NCBI RefSeq assembly: GCF_014773395.1
Contig: NZ_JACXAF010000010.1
Location: forward strand, 62,001-126,000
Source of the DNA: Neiella litorisoli
GTDB lineage: Bacteria; Pseudomonadota; Gammaproteobacteria; Enterobacterales; Neiellaceae
Length of the DNA: 64,000 bases
Direction: 5' to 3'
In this document: piece after piece, positions 9,501 through 16,796 of the stretch
How the letters are laid out: each line of letters starts with the position of its first letter
How positions within the stretch are numbered: position 1 is the stretch's first letter
Notes under the pieces: generated by a model
The model's input: only the letters and a program-made list of their open reading frames with translations
Told to the model about the DNA's origin: nothing
The model's database searches: none
Program-made: the position numbers and the translations under genes

Positions 9501-10031
9501 ATGAAAAAATTGAAACTTAATGGCGCAATTTTATTAATGTTGGGCATGACTGGTAGTGCTTTTGCTCAGAATGGCTTCTATGCGGGTGCAAGTATCGGAC
9601 AAACTACCATCGATGCGTGCAGTGGTATTGATAATTGCGACGACGAGGACATCGGCTGGAAAATCGTGGGCGGTTGGGCGTTGAATTCGAACCTCGCTTT
9701 TGAGGCTGCTTGGGTTGATTTTGGAGAGGTTGATGGCGCCATAGACGGTTCGAAAATCAGCGCCGAAATTGATGGTTGGTCAGTCGCTGCAAAGGGCACG
9801 CTGCCACTCAACGATCAGTTTGCCCTGTTTGGTAAGTTCGGCATGATCATGTGGGATGTCGAAGGAGGAGGAGCTGCTTCCGGTATCGATGACGATGGCA
9901 ACGACCCTCTATATGGCCTCGGCGCTGAATACACGTTTACTGACCAGTTAAGTATTGTCGGTGAGTGGGAGTGGTATGATATCGACGAAGACGTTGATCT
10001 GTTTTCCGTCGGTGTGCTCTACAAATTCTAA
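9501..10031 (+). CDS. Outer-membrane beta-barrel protein (OmpA-like/porin-family small barrel)
   Basis: 176 aa. A classical signal peptide (MKKLKLNGAILLMLGMTGSAFA) is followed by NGFYAGASIGQ, the typical first strand of an eight-stranded barrel. Alternating strands follow (WKIVGGWALNSNLAFEAAWVDFG, GLGAEYTFTDQLSIVGEWEW) and it ends in FSVGVLYKF, a terminal Phe recognised by the BAM complex. There is no OmpA-type peptidoglycan-binding domain. Loops are unusually acidic (DACSGIDNCDDEDIG with a probable disulfide pair), fitting a marine host. An AGGAAAAGG ribosome site precedes the ATG. Monocistronic; ligand unknown. Confidence 0.85.
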   Translation: MKKLKLNGAILLMLGMTGSAFAQNGFYAGASIGQTTIDACSGIDNCDDEDIGWKIVGGWALNSNLAFEAAWVDFGEVDGAIDGSKISAEIDGWSVAAKGTLPLNDQFALFGKFGMIMWDVEGGGAASGIDDDGNDPLYGLGAEYTFTDQLSIVGEWEWYDIDEDVDLFSVGVLYKF

Positions 10032-10497
10032 TCAAATCTAAACATTGGGATAAGGAGGATGCACTGATTGAGTATTCTCCTTAATCCAAAAGTCGGTGAC
10101 GTAACTCAGAACGGAAGGCCGTTCTGAGTTCTACGTAGAATCTCCAAATATTGGAATGGATTTTCGCACTGAGAGTCAGAACAGCGCTCGATGTAAATCA
10201 AAAGGTTGCAGCCATACTTCAGAATGGCTAGAAGCGCCCATTCTCGGCTAGTTCAGAATGGGCTAACTCCATTCAAACTCATTTGTTGCCCCAAAACGTA
10301 AGTGGAATCCACGTATCTACAAAATGATAACGTGCGCTCAGACTTGAGCTGACATATATCCGATTCTGATGCGGTGGCTGGCAGTTTAGATTTGAGCTAA
10401 ATTCTTTTCAGCTATACATCTAGCCGGATGATTTGGCATTCTGAAAGTCATCTTGCTTATCGTTACTCTTATGTACACTGGATCCAAGGCTATTGTT
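10032..10497. other. Intergenic region with TCAGAA-type hairpins
   Basis: Contains a perfect 12-bp stem with loop AAGG (10103-10130), more copies at 10218-10244 and 10252-10265, and a bulged stem near 10048-10086 (AAGGAG with CTCCTT) that may end the beta-barrel transcript. No gene is supported here. Confidence 0.55.
10103..10130. repeat. Perfect 12-bp-stem palindrome of the TCAGAA repeat family
   Basis: AACTCAGAACGG at 10103-10114 is the exact reverse complement of 10119-10130, with loop AAGG. It shares its core with TTCAGAATGGAAGG at 9194, TTCAGAATGG at 10218 and ATCAGACTGG at 14343. Confidence 0.75.
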
Positions 10498-12117
10498 CTA
10501 TGATATAGCACGCAATAAAGCTCTTGTGCCTTCCTCTTTTTCATGACTGATTCGTATGTATTCCACAGTATTTCGTCCGGCATTCTTTGCGCGATAAAGA
10601 GCTTGGTCGGCATGCTCAATTAGCTCACTTGGAGAAATGCTAGCTATACCACTTGTTACTGTTACCACTCCGATACTTGCTGTCAAAAAGCTTGCTACAT
10701 TCGATGCCTCATGCGGAATCCCCGCTCTTTTGAGTAACTGTTGTAGCTTTAAAATGACGCCCTCAGGGGAATCCGTGTCAGGTAATAATAAGGCAAACTC
10801 TTCTCCACCATAGCGAACCGCTAGGTCAGTGGGCCTTCTGATGGCTTTCCGCAGGCATTCAGAAAAACTTTGCAAGCAGTGATCCCCTTGTATATGTCCA
10901 TAAACATCGTTGTATTGCTTAAAGTAATCAATATCGATTAGGGCGAGGCTTAGACTTGTTTTTTGCCTATGCGATCGGGACAGTTCCATGCTAAGTACTT
11001 CATCAAAGCGCCTTCTGTTCGCTAACCCTGTTAGCCCATCTTCCTGGGCTAAAGTTTCAAGTTGTCGATTTAGCGCTTGAATCTGATTCACCCTAGAGAG
11101 TATTGAGCGAGTAAAGAAAGCTAAAAGAAATGAGCTTCCCCCTCCTACCAAGGCAATTACCCAAGTCGAAAAACTACTGTGATGGTTCATGAATGATGTT
11201 GTGGGAGTAGCCAAAATGCTCCAAGTTTTACCCCAGAAATGAGGCATAGGTTGGCGAATTTCTATGCCTTCAACGATCGGTGTACTCGTTCTCGACTCGT
11301 GTACATAAAGTACGCGTTGTTGAGATGGATCACTTTCGTCAATCAGCGTCATTTTAATTCCCAAAGGGCGCTTAGATAATGCCGAAGCATCAAACAACTC
11401 TCGGAGCTTAAATACACCAAGTACAAACCCTTTTAAGTTATGGAGGCGTTCCTTCGGGGTGGATGATGGCTGCTTATAGATCGGTACTACTGCAAAAAAA
11501 AGCGGAGCATCGTCTTTTTGTTGAACCAGTTTCAGGCCAGCTATTAACTGTGGCGTTCCCGAGGAGGCGGCTTCAATCAAACCAGCTCTCCGTACGCTAC
11601 TAGAAGCGACATCGTAACCTAAAGCCTCATTATTGCCCTTTAACGGATTTAGATAGTAAATAGGGTAATACACTTCTCTTTTGGCGGCATTTACCATCTT
11701 GTTGTTTTGTTGATGCGTGAACCGAAATTCTGGAAAGCGCTTTTTCATCGCTTGCTCATAAAGTTTGCGCTCAGAGTGAGCAACTTTTGGAAGCCATTGA
11801 AGTGCTTGGGTGTGCACGTAACTTTCGAGTATTGGGGCCGACACTTGTTGGAACTGTTCCCAGCTGACGTTGGGTTGTGTTTCATATATAGCTGCCAATG
11901 TACGCAGAGTTTCAATGTGCCGGCTTATTTCGCGATGCAGTGAAATTGCTCGACTATAGGCGACATGCTGAAAGTCATCTAACAAAGCGCGTCTTTCTAA
12001 ACTATTGTTGTACCAACGAGCCCAAGTAGTCAGTACGACTCCAATAGAAAGAATTACCATACAAGCAGGAATACCGGAGAGAAAAGTGCCCGCCGCTTTC
12101 ATTTCAAAGCGTTTCAT
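10498..12117 (-). CDS. Membrane CHASE-GGDEF diguanylate cyclase
   Basis: 539 aa. A transmembrane helix at about residues 12-32 precedes a periplasmic CHASE sensor domain (about 50-300; ALQWLPKVAHSER, YPIYYLNP, GYDVASSSVRR are characteristic). A second transmembrane helix (WVIALVGGGSSFLLAFF) follows, then a cytoplasmic GGDEF domain with DGLTGLANRR, IDIDYFKQYND and the active-site signature RYGGEEFALLLPD, so synthesis of cyclic-di-GMP is expected. No RxxD inhibitory motif is evident before GGEEF. Its start codon overlaps the stop of the upstream EAL gene by one base (TAATG), so the two are translationally coupled and act on the same messenger in opposite directions. Confidence 0.93.
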   Translation of the reverse strand: MKRFEMKAAGTFLSGIPACMVILSIGVVLTTWARWYNNSLERRALLDDFQHVAYSRAISLHREISRHIETLRTLAAIYETQPNVSWEQFQQVSAPILESYVHTQALQWLPKVAHSERKLYEQAMKKRFPEFRFTHQQNNKMVNAAKREVYYPIYYLNPLKGNNEALGYDVASSSVRRAGLIEAASSGTPQLIAGLKLVQQKDDAPLFFAVVPIYKQPSSTPKERLHNLKGFVLGVFKLRELFDASALSKRPLGIKMTLIDESDPSQQRVLYVHESRTSTPIVEGIEIRQPMPHFWGKTWSILATPTTSFMNHHSSFSTWVIALVGGGSSFLLAFFTRSILSRVNQIQALNRQLETLAQEDGLTGLANRRRFDEVLSMELSRSHRQKTSLSLALIDIDYFKQYNDVYGHIQGDHCLQSFSECLRKAIRRPTDLAVRYGGEEFALLLPDTDSPEGVILKLQQLLKRAGIPHEASNVASFLTASIGVVTVTSGIASISPSELIEHADQALYRAKNAGRNTVEYIRISHEKEEGTRALLRAIS

Positions 12118-13328
12118 TACGCAACTCCTGCAACTTTCAAGTTACTGTCTCTGAACATGGTACTCCAACGAGAGAATTGTGCGTTTGATAAGGGCTTTGA
12201 CCAGTAATAACCTTGCATAATGGAGCAACCCATTTGCTTGAGCGAGCGGACTTGAGCCGTATTCTCGACTCCCTCAACCACTAGCTCTAAGTCAAGTTCT
12301 CGGGCAAGGGAAACTGTGTTTTTGACTGCGGCCGAGTGCTTTCTGCAAGCCAGCATATGAGCGACGAACTTTCGATCAATTTTGATTTGGGTAAACGGGC
12401 CCATTATCAATTGCTCAAGTGATGAATGACCGGTTCCAAAATCATCGATTGACAATCCAATATCAAGCTTCCGAGTTCTCGTCATTCCCTCGAATACGGC
12501 GATGATGTCATGTCTTAACTCCCGCTCAGTAAGCTCTAGCATTAACATAGAGGGGGCAAGCTCCCCCTTGTTCAACATTCCAGAGACCATTTCGGCAAAG
12601 TTTGATTTTGCGATATCACTAACGTCTACGTTGACCGATACGCGAAGATTCAAACCCATACAACGCCAACTTACCGCAGCTGAAATAGCCTGCTGAATCA
12701 TCTCTAGCGTTATTTGATGCATAACTTCAGTTCCTGCAACACACTCTAAAAACTGCCCTGGATTTAACACTCCATGTTCCGGATGATTCCATCGGATTAA
12801 AGCTTCAGCGCCAATAAGCTCACTGGTTTGGGTATCAACGTGCGGTTGAAAAAAGGCCTCTAACTGATTAGCTGCTAAGGCTTCTGCAACGCCCGATTCA
12901 GTAGCCTTAAAGCAAATTGGTCTAGATTTGCTATTTGCAGCATTATCTTTTGATGCACTCTCGATAAGTGAAGTTAAAGTGTCTTTAGTTAGGGGGTAGG
13001 GTAATGCCACAACAGACTTTAGCCCGAATATCAGAGCTCTATCTCGAAGTACCTCCAAGACTTTTTCGCAAATTTGGTTATCAAACGCGATGACTGTTGA
13101 AAAGTTTAACTGACCGATTCTTTTGATTATATCGAGGCATCCCATCCCCTTCACACACACATCACAGATCACCAGTTCGGGCTCAAACCCTGCTTCCAAA
13201 AGGTGAAGGCCTTCCTCTGCACAATCAGTTTCGACCACTGCACCTGATGCCACTTGATTACCCAGAAATCTAAGTTCCGGTTGTGAACCGGAAATATTAC
13301 CTATTACCAATATGTCAGCCCTAACCAC
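12117..13328 (-). CDS. EAL-domain cyclic-di-GMP phosphodiesterase with REC-like N-terminus
   Basis: 403 aa. Residues 1-120 resemble a response-regulator receiver (VICDVCVKG at the expected phospho-acceptor Asp position, LPYPLTKD where the conserved Lys lies), but parts look degenerate. Residues about 150-395 form an EAL domain with catalytic motifs present: EALIRWNHPEHG, SVNVDVSD, LELTERE, DDFGTGHSSLE, KIDRKFV, VVEGVEN. It should hydrolyse cyclic-di-GMP. The start is GTG with a GGAG ribosome site six bases upstream. It is first in an operon with the CHASE-GGDEF gene. Confidence 0.9.
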   Translation of the reverse strand: MVRADILVIGNISGSQPELRFLGNQVASGAVVETDCAEEGLHLLEAGFEPELVICDVCVKGMGCLDIIKRIGQLNFSTVIAFDNQICEKVLEVLRDRALIFGLKSVVALPYPLTKDTLTSLIESASKDNAANSKSRPICFKATESGVAEALAANQLEAFFQPHVDTQTSELIGAEALIRWNHPEHGVLNPGQFLECVAGTEVMHQITLEMIQQAISAAVSWRCMGLNLRVSVNVDVSDIAKSNFAEMVSGMLNKGELAPSMLMLELTERELRHDIIAVFEGMTRTRKLDIGLSIDDFGTGHSSLEQLIMGPFTQIKIDRKFVAHMLACRKHSAAVKNTVSLARELDLELVVEGVENTAQVRSLKQMGCSIMQGYYWSKPLSNAQFSRWSTMFRDSNLKVAGVA

Positions 13329-13487
13329 TGCTCGCTCCGCTCTCTTTGTCTAATTGAACTGTGCGGATTATGCGTAGTCAGAAATCAATATCTGTCACGA
13401 ACCGGACATTTGTATAAAAAATAACCTTTTTAAAAAATATCGATTTGAGACGTTGGGACAGTTCTTTGTGATAACAAAAGGGAAGAT

Positions 13488-14270
13488 TTAGTTTTCTTGG
13501 CGGGTGTCCATTATTTCTAGAGGGTTGTGAAATGCTAGGTCGTAGCCCTGCAAACGTGTTGCCAGTTTTGAAATATCCGTCAACAAAATTTGGCCTCGGT
13601 GTACTTCGATCGCTTGCGCTCTTTCTAAAGCCTTTAAAGCCTCATTTACACGTTGGCGCGAGATGTCAGTTAGTAAGCTAAGTTGATTTTGAGAGAGAGG
13701 AATAGGGTATGTAGCTTTTACCGAACTGCCTTGTCTAGCCGCGATATCTAAAAGGATGTATATGATTCTCTCCATCACACTACCGCTCCGTATTACCTGT
13801 GCTTGCAACCATTTTGGCTTCATTATAAGACCTTGAAGATAATACCATTTGTATACTTCATGGTTGGTTTGTGCGAGGCGCATGATTTGTTCGGATGGCA
13901 TGAAAACGGCGATGAGAGGGATAACCTGTACAACCTGTATAAACGGGTTGTTTTCTTCAGTTTCGTCAAAGTGACCAAACCAATCGCCCCGACCCAGAAC
14001 AACGCTGTTGACTGTCGAAAGACTTGGGATCTGCATATAAAGAGTGATAACCCCATCAAGTACATACCAAATCCCGGAGGCTGGCTCGTAAGACGAGTCA
14101 GGCTTCGGCTTAATATCTTTGACAAGTTGACCCACAGCACATAATTGCTGTTTTAGCTCACTCGACAATCCATCTGGCCAAACAATCTGGCTTGCAATCT
14201 CTTTCGGAAGCATTGTTGGTCTCTTCGTGCAGGTAATCGAACTATGTGAATATTGTTTCTTTAAACGCAT
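13488..14270 (-). CDS. Crp/Fnr-family transcriptional regulator
   Basis: 260 aa. The central cyclic-nucleotide-binding-like beta-roll is recognisable (GIWYVLDGVITLYMQI, VLGRGDWFGH), followed by a long dimerisation helix and a Crp-type winged helix-turn-helix (LSQNQLSLLTDISRQRVNEALKALE, then GQILLTDISKLATR). There is no N-terminal Fnr cysteine cluster, and the cAMP-contact residues are not clearly kept, so the ligand is unknown. Translation could start at 14270 or at an internal ATG (MLPKEIASQ, about 14213) that has a GAGA ribosome site. It sits 1.8 kb upstream of nothing it obviously controls; the cyclic-di-GMP pair downstream on the same strand is a possible target. Confidence 0.88.
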   Translation of the reverse strand: MRLKKQYSHSSITCTKRPTMLPKEIASQIVWPDGLSSELKQQLCAVGQLVKDIKPKPDSSYEPASGIWYVLDGVITLYMQIPSLSTVNSVVLGRGDWFGHFDETEENNPFIQVVQVIPLIAVFMPSEQIMRLAQTNHEVYKWYYLQGLIMKPKWLQAQVIRSGSVMERIIYILLDIAARQGSSVKATYPIPLSQNQLSLLTDISRQRVNEALKALERAQAIEVHRGQILLTDISKLATRLQGYDLAFHNPLEIMDTRQEN

Positions 14271-14341
14271 ATCAATAGTCCGTTAACACCTAAAATTCTA
14301 GCATGGTCTCAACTCTCATCTAGTTCAGAATAGGGAAGCTA

Positions 14342-14368
14342 AATCAGACTGGCGCGACCAGTCTGATT
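14342..14368. repeat. Perfect 11-bp-stem palindrome beside the dif site
   Basis: AATCAGACTGG (14342-14352), loop CGCGA, CCAGTCTGATT (14358-14368). A TTCAGAATAGGG copy lies just before it at 14324-14335. It is a variant of the TCAGAA palindromes with compensated stem changes, about 55 bases outside the integrated element. Confidence 0.7.
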
Positions 14369-14424
14369 CTCACTGAGAATATTGGTGACAAGACGCGCAA
14401 ATTGACGCGCCACTCGATAATATC

Positions 14425-14452
14425 ATTTAACATAATATACATTGTGCGCAGT
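14425..14452 (-). other. dif: dif site (XerCD recombination site), left junction of the integrated element
   Basis: Read on the minus strand this 28-mer has XerC arm ACTGCGCACAA, central region TGTATA and XerD arm TTATGTTAAAT. The E. coli dif, recalled from memory, is GGTGCGCATAA-TGTATA-TTATGTTAAAT, so 25 of 28 bases match and the central region and XerD arm are identical. dif resolves chromosome dimers and marks the replication terminus. In XerC-type integration this junction would combine the chromosomal XerD arm with the element's XerC arm. Confidence 0.92.
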
Positions 14453-14640
14453 CAAGGCTGTAACTACTCAGGGCGCTTACGATTGGCCGTTTGGCACTCA
14501 TTCGATCTTATTGGCATACAGAAGCCAGCGAACGCGAAGATTATAAATCGTCGCTTATCGCCGGCGCCATTAATCCTACTGAACATCGGTTCGCTATCGG
14601 TGCCCCAGCCAAACGCTGTGGCACCGAGTTACTCACCGGA
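14453..14640. other. Non-coding left end of the integrated element
   Basis: No supported gene. A 7-bp stem CGGTGCC/GGCACCG lies at 14598-14626. The stretch lies between the dif junction and the hairpin array. Confidence 0.4.
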
Positions 14641-14780
14641 GTCAAAAATATTTGACCGCGTAGCAGCATGATAAAGTCCGGTTCTTCGGACTACGTAGTA
14701 GCAAACAACTTTCAAAAAGCTCGAAACTTCGAACCGCGTAGCAGCATAAAAAGTCCCAAATTTGGGACCACATAGCACCA
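14641..14780 (-). repeat. Array of four hairpins, each joined to a conserved 12-mer
   Basis: On plus, hairpins at 14641-14656 (GTCAAA/TTTGAC), 14675-14692 (AGTCCG/CGGACT), 14719-14734 (TCGAA core) and 14753-14768 (GTCCCAAATTTGGGAC) are each followed directly by CGCGTAGCAGCA, TACGTAGTAGCA, CGCGTAGCAGCA and CACATAGCACCA (12-mers starting 14657, 14692, 14735, 14769). Stem sequences differ but pairing is kept. On minus, the sense of the element's genes, three of the hairpins are followed by T-rich tails, so they resemble serial terminators. The array starts 13 bases after the last minus-strand gene of the element. Confidence 0.75.
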
Positions 14781-14792
14781 TTAGATATAGTG

Positions 14793-15002
14793 CTACGCTT
14801 CTTGCTCGACATTAATCACGGAGTTAAAAAGCAATACGGGTAAATCTGCAAGCATCTTATCGGTCAACGTAATCAACAACGCACCCGTTGGATCTTCCAT
14901 AGTCAACAGATCACCGTAATGCCTCAGCGCTTCGATGTTGTGTTGAATGCTTAGGTAAGCCTGATAACCAGGCATGATTTTATCGATTTCAGATTTGGTC
15001 AT
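14793..15002 (-). CDS. Small protein of the integrated element, unknown function
   Basis: 69 aa (MTKSEIDKIMPGYQAYLS... ending NVEQEA). The start ATG overlaps the 3' end of the replication initiator gene by 14 bases, a phage-like arrangement that supports real, coupled translation. The content is mostly helical and mildly acidic, with no signal peptide, so it is unlikely to be a coat protein. I do not recognise the family. By position it could be an accessory replication or ssDNA-binding protein, but nothing in the sequence proves that. Confidence 0.65.
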   Translation of the reverse strand: MTKSEIDKIMPGYQAYLSIQHNIEALRHYGDLLTMEDPTGALLITLTDKMLADLPVLLFNSVINVEQEA

Positions 15003-15933
15003 TGGTCATTCCTTTGGTTTCTTGTTCAAGATTTCGTTTCACTGCGAAGATACCCATGGCCGTAAACTCCACTCGCCACGGGGATACGAGTATTTCACCT
15101 GTGCTTTTCAGCAAAATACCTCCACCTTTAGCCCGTCGAGGACTGTCCTCGATGGTTGTTGTTTCTCGAACCCAAGACGGCATTGACCACCAACAACGCT
15201 CATTGCGTGATTTCGCGTACAGACCGCCGCAACCATGGATGCGACAGCCTTTTGGGAAGCCATGGGCGTTTTCTTCGCCTTTGGATGCGTACTTAGCGAT
15301 GTAACCGAGCGCGTTTTTAGCCCATTCGATTTTGGTGAAGCCGTGTGGCCACCAACCTTGTTTGTCAGGCTTTGGTAGACAGATGCCGCGAGGCAACCAG
15401 ATTAAGATGTGATAATGCAACGCACCGCGCTTTTGCAGCTCAGCAACCCAGACATACCGGAACTCGATGTTTCGCCGCTTACACCATTGACGGATATGGC
15501 GCATCAAGTCGCTTACGTGCCGAGGATTCCAACCATCCAAGTCACGATAAGTCAGCGTGAGCATGGCAATGCGATGACGAAAGCCACCTTGGTTTAGATC
15601 TTCGATTTGGAGTCTTGAACTGGTTAAAACCGAGTAACGCATTTTGCGAACTCGGGATTCCTTGGGGTCTATTTTTATTCTGTCAGTGGACGTTCCACTT
15701 GTTGAAGAAGAGACAAGCCCAGCAGAAGCTTCGGTGGCTGAGGGTGATTTTTGAGCATTTTTCAGCTCTAAGTTGCTTATGAAGGCATCTAAAGACGACT
15801 TTTCGCATGATTTATTTTCATGCGACATGTATCCTTGATGCGCGGATGGCGTAACAGCGCCAGAGTACGCAGGTAACATATTCCTGTTATTTCCTTCTCG
15901 GGGATTAACAAACGCTGGTCGGTGTTGGCGCAC
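14989..15933 (-). CDS. HUH rolling-circle replication initiator (inovirus/REP_ORF2-G2P-like)
   Basis: 314 aa in the longest form. Motif I-like MLTLTYRD is at about residues 124-131; the metal-binding HUH motif is HYH at about 173-175 in GALHYHILIWLP; the catalytic tyrosine motif is GYIAKYASKG at about 210-219 (Y211, Y215). This is the arrangement of rolling-circle initiators of filamentous phages and their satellites, which nick the double-strand origin. Residues 1-100 are low complexity and poorly conserved-looking. The GTG start at 15933 is weakly supported; ATGs at 15879 (AACAGGAAT upstream) and 15828 (AAGGATAC upstream) have better ribosome sites. It follows the ribbon-helix-helix gene and overlaps the 69-aa gene. 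Confidence 0.87.
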   Translation of the reverse strand: MRQHRPAFVNPREGNNRNMLPAYSGAVTPSAHQGYMSHENKSCEKSSLDAFISNLELKNAQKSPSATEASAGLVSSSTSGTSTDRIKIDPKESRVRKMRYSVLTSSRLQIEDLNQGGFRHRIAMLTLTYRDLDGWNPRHVSDLMRHIRQWCKRRNIEFRYVWVAELQKRGALHYHILIWLPRGICLPKPDKQGWWPHGFTKIEWAKNALGYIAKYASKGEENAHGFPKGCRIHGCGGLYAKSRNERCWWSMPSWVRETTTIEDSPRRAKGGGILLKSTGEILVSPWRVEFTAMGIFAVKRNLEQETKGMTNDQI

Positions 15934-16019
15934 TTACCAGCATGAAGGGTCGGGCTTTGGCGAGTCCGGCCTTTCCTCGTTTTAGGGAACTAGCTTTGGC
16001 GAGCTAAGCCCCCTACTTT

Positions 16020-16298
16020 CTACTTTTCGATTTCTTGTTGTTCTGATTCCTGTTCAACCATTGCTTGTTGCAATGCTGCGATCACCGGTCCCAGCGTGCG
16101 CTCAACCGCTTCGCCCATACGGTTTACAGCCGCTTCGCCAGCCTCGCGCTGGATTTCTTTTGTTCTGACGATTTCACCTAGATACACCGATGCGAGCGTT
16201 GAAGGAGTTTGACCGAGTTCATCAGCTAATTTCTCTAGTCGTTTATACATGGTTGGCGTCACCTTGATGGTGATCCGCTCTGTTCTGTTCTCTGCCAT
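16020..16298 (-). CDS. Ribbon-helix-helix DNA-binding protein of the integrated element
   Basis: 92 aa. The N-terminal half, RITIKVTPTMYKRLEKLADE followed by LGQTPSTLASVYL, is a typical ribbon-helix-helix (CopG/Arc-like) fold: one beta strand and two helices. The C-terminal half is a Glu/Gln-rich helix that may oligomerise. An AAGGGGC ribosome site precedes the ATG. It is the first gene of the minus-strand unit, so a role as repressor or copy-number regulator of the downstream initiator is likely (inference). A near repeat, GACCAAAGTGAACCAAGG, just upstream on minus could be its operator. Confidence 0.8.
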   Translation of the reverse strand: MAENRTERITIKVTPTMYKRLEKLADELGQTPSTLASVYLGEIVRTKEIQREAGEAAVNRMGEAVERTLGPVIAALQQAMVEQESEQQEIEK

Positions 16299-16580
16299 AA
16301 GTTGCCCCTTGGTTCACTTTGGTCAACATACAGCTAGATTTTGGGTTTTGGAAGGAGTAATTTTGGGCAAGGGAATAAAAACTAATGGAAGATAACAGAG
16401 TGATTAAAGGGGAAGTAAACACGATAATTCGGGGGTTAAGGTTTGGGTTTAAACACTACGGGTTCTCGCAATAGTTCCGTTTCTCGCTCCTAAAGAGCGC
16501 TCGGCACTCCACATTGCGATACCCGTTCACCGTAGGCATGATTTCGGCACAAACCTGACAACGGTATCAGTCGATAGGGC
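16299..16580. other. Element intergenic region with long imperfect inverted repeat, candidate origin
   Basis: CTACGGGTTCTCGCAAT (16456-16472) pairs imperfectly with 16513-16535 (ATTGCGATACCCGTTCACCGTAG), and an apical CGCTC/GAGCG hairpin lies between at about 16485-16499. The structure lies upstream of the minus-strand unit, where a rolling-circle origin would be expected. No reading frame is supported. Confidence 0.55.
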
Positions 16581-16778
16581 ATGTACGAATCTGACATCAT
16601 TCTAGAGCCAGCAGAGCAGCTCTTTATCCTTCGCCTCCCCTCTGGGCTTCGCTCTACCTACATCACGTGGCGTATCGGCCACACGACCAAATATTTGCTA
16701 CCAAGAGAGACTTACTACCGGCATAAGCGGATATTTAAGGAACGCTACGGTATCAATATCGACAAACAAAGACCGTAA
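16581..16778 (+). CDS. Short gene-II/X-like (Phage_X) reading frame, possible remnant
   Basis: 65 aa. The last 40 residues, WRIGHTTKYLLPRETYYRHK followed by RIFKERYGINID, look like the C-terminal domain of filamentous-phage gene II/X replication proteins (typically LP-x-STFYRHR...YGIDI). A stop codon directly precedes the ATG, and the only ribosome-site candidate is very close, so it may be either a small independent protein or the tail of a longer, lost initiator gene. It points opposite to the other element genes and ends 28 bases before the right junction core. Confidence 0.5.
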   Translation: MYESDIILEPAEQLFILRLPSGLRSTYITWRIGHTTKYLLPRETYYRHKRIFKERYGINIDKQRP

Positions 16779-16796
16779 CCATCTGAATTATATATC

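Noticed and set aside
10048-10086. Terminator after the beta-barrel gene
   Set aside because: The stem is bulged and no T run follows, so it is mentioned only as a possible hairpin.
14402-14671. 89-aa plus-strand frame crossing the left dif junction
   Set aside because: It spans the recombination site, has no ribosome site and overlaps the hairpin array; judged a chance frame.
14641-14780. Short-repeat array considered as CRISPR
   Set aside because: The conserved part is only 12 nt, the intervening sequences are themselves palindromic, and no cas genes are present.
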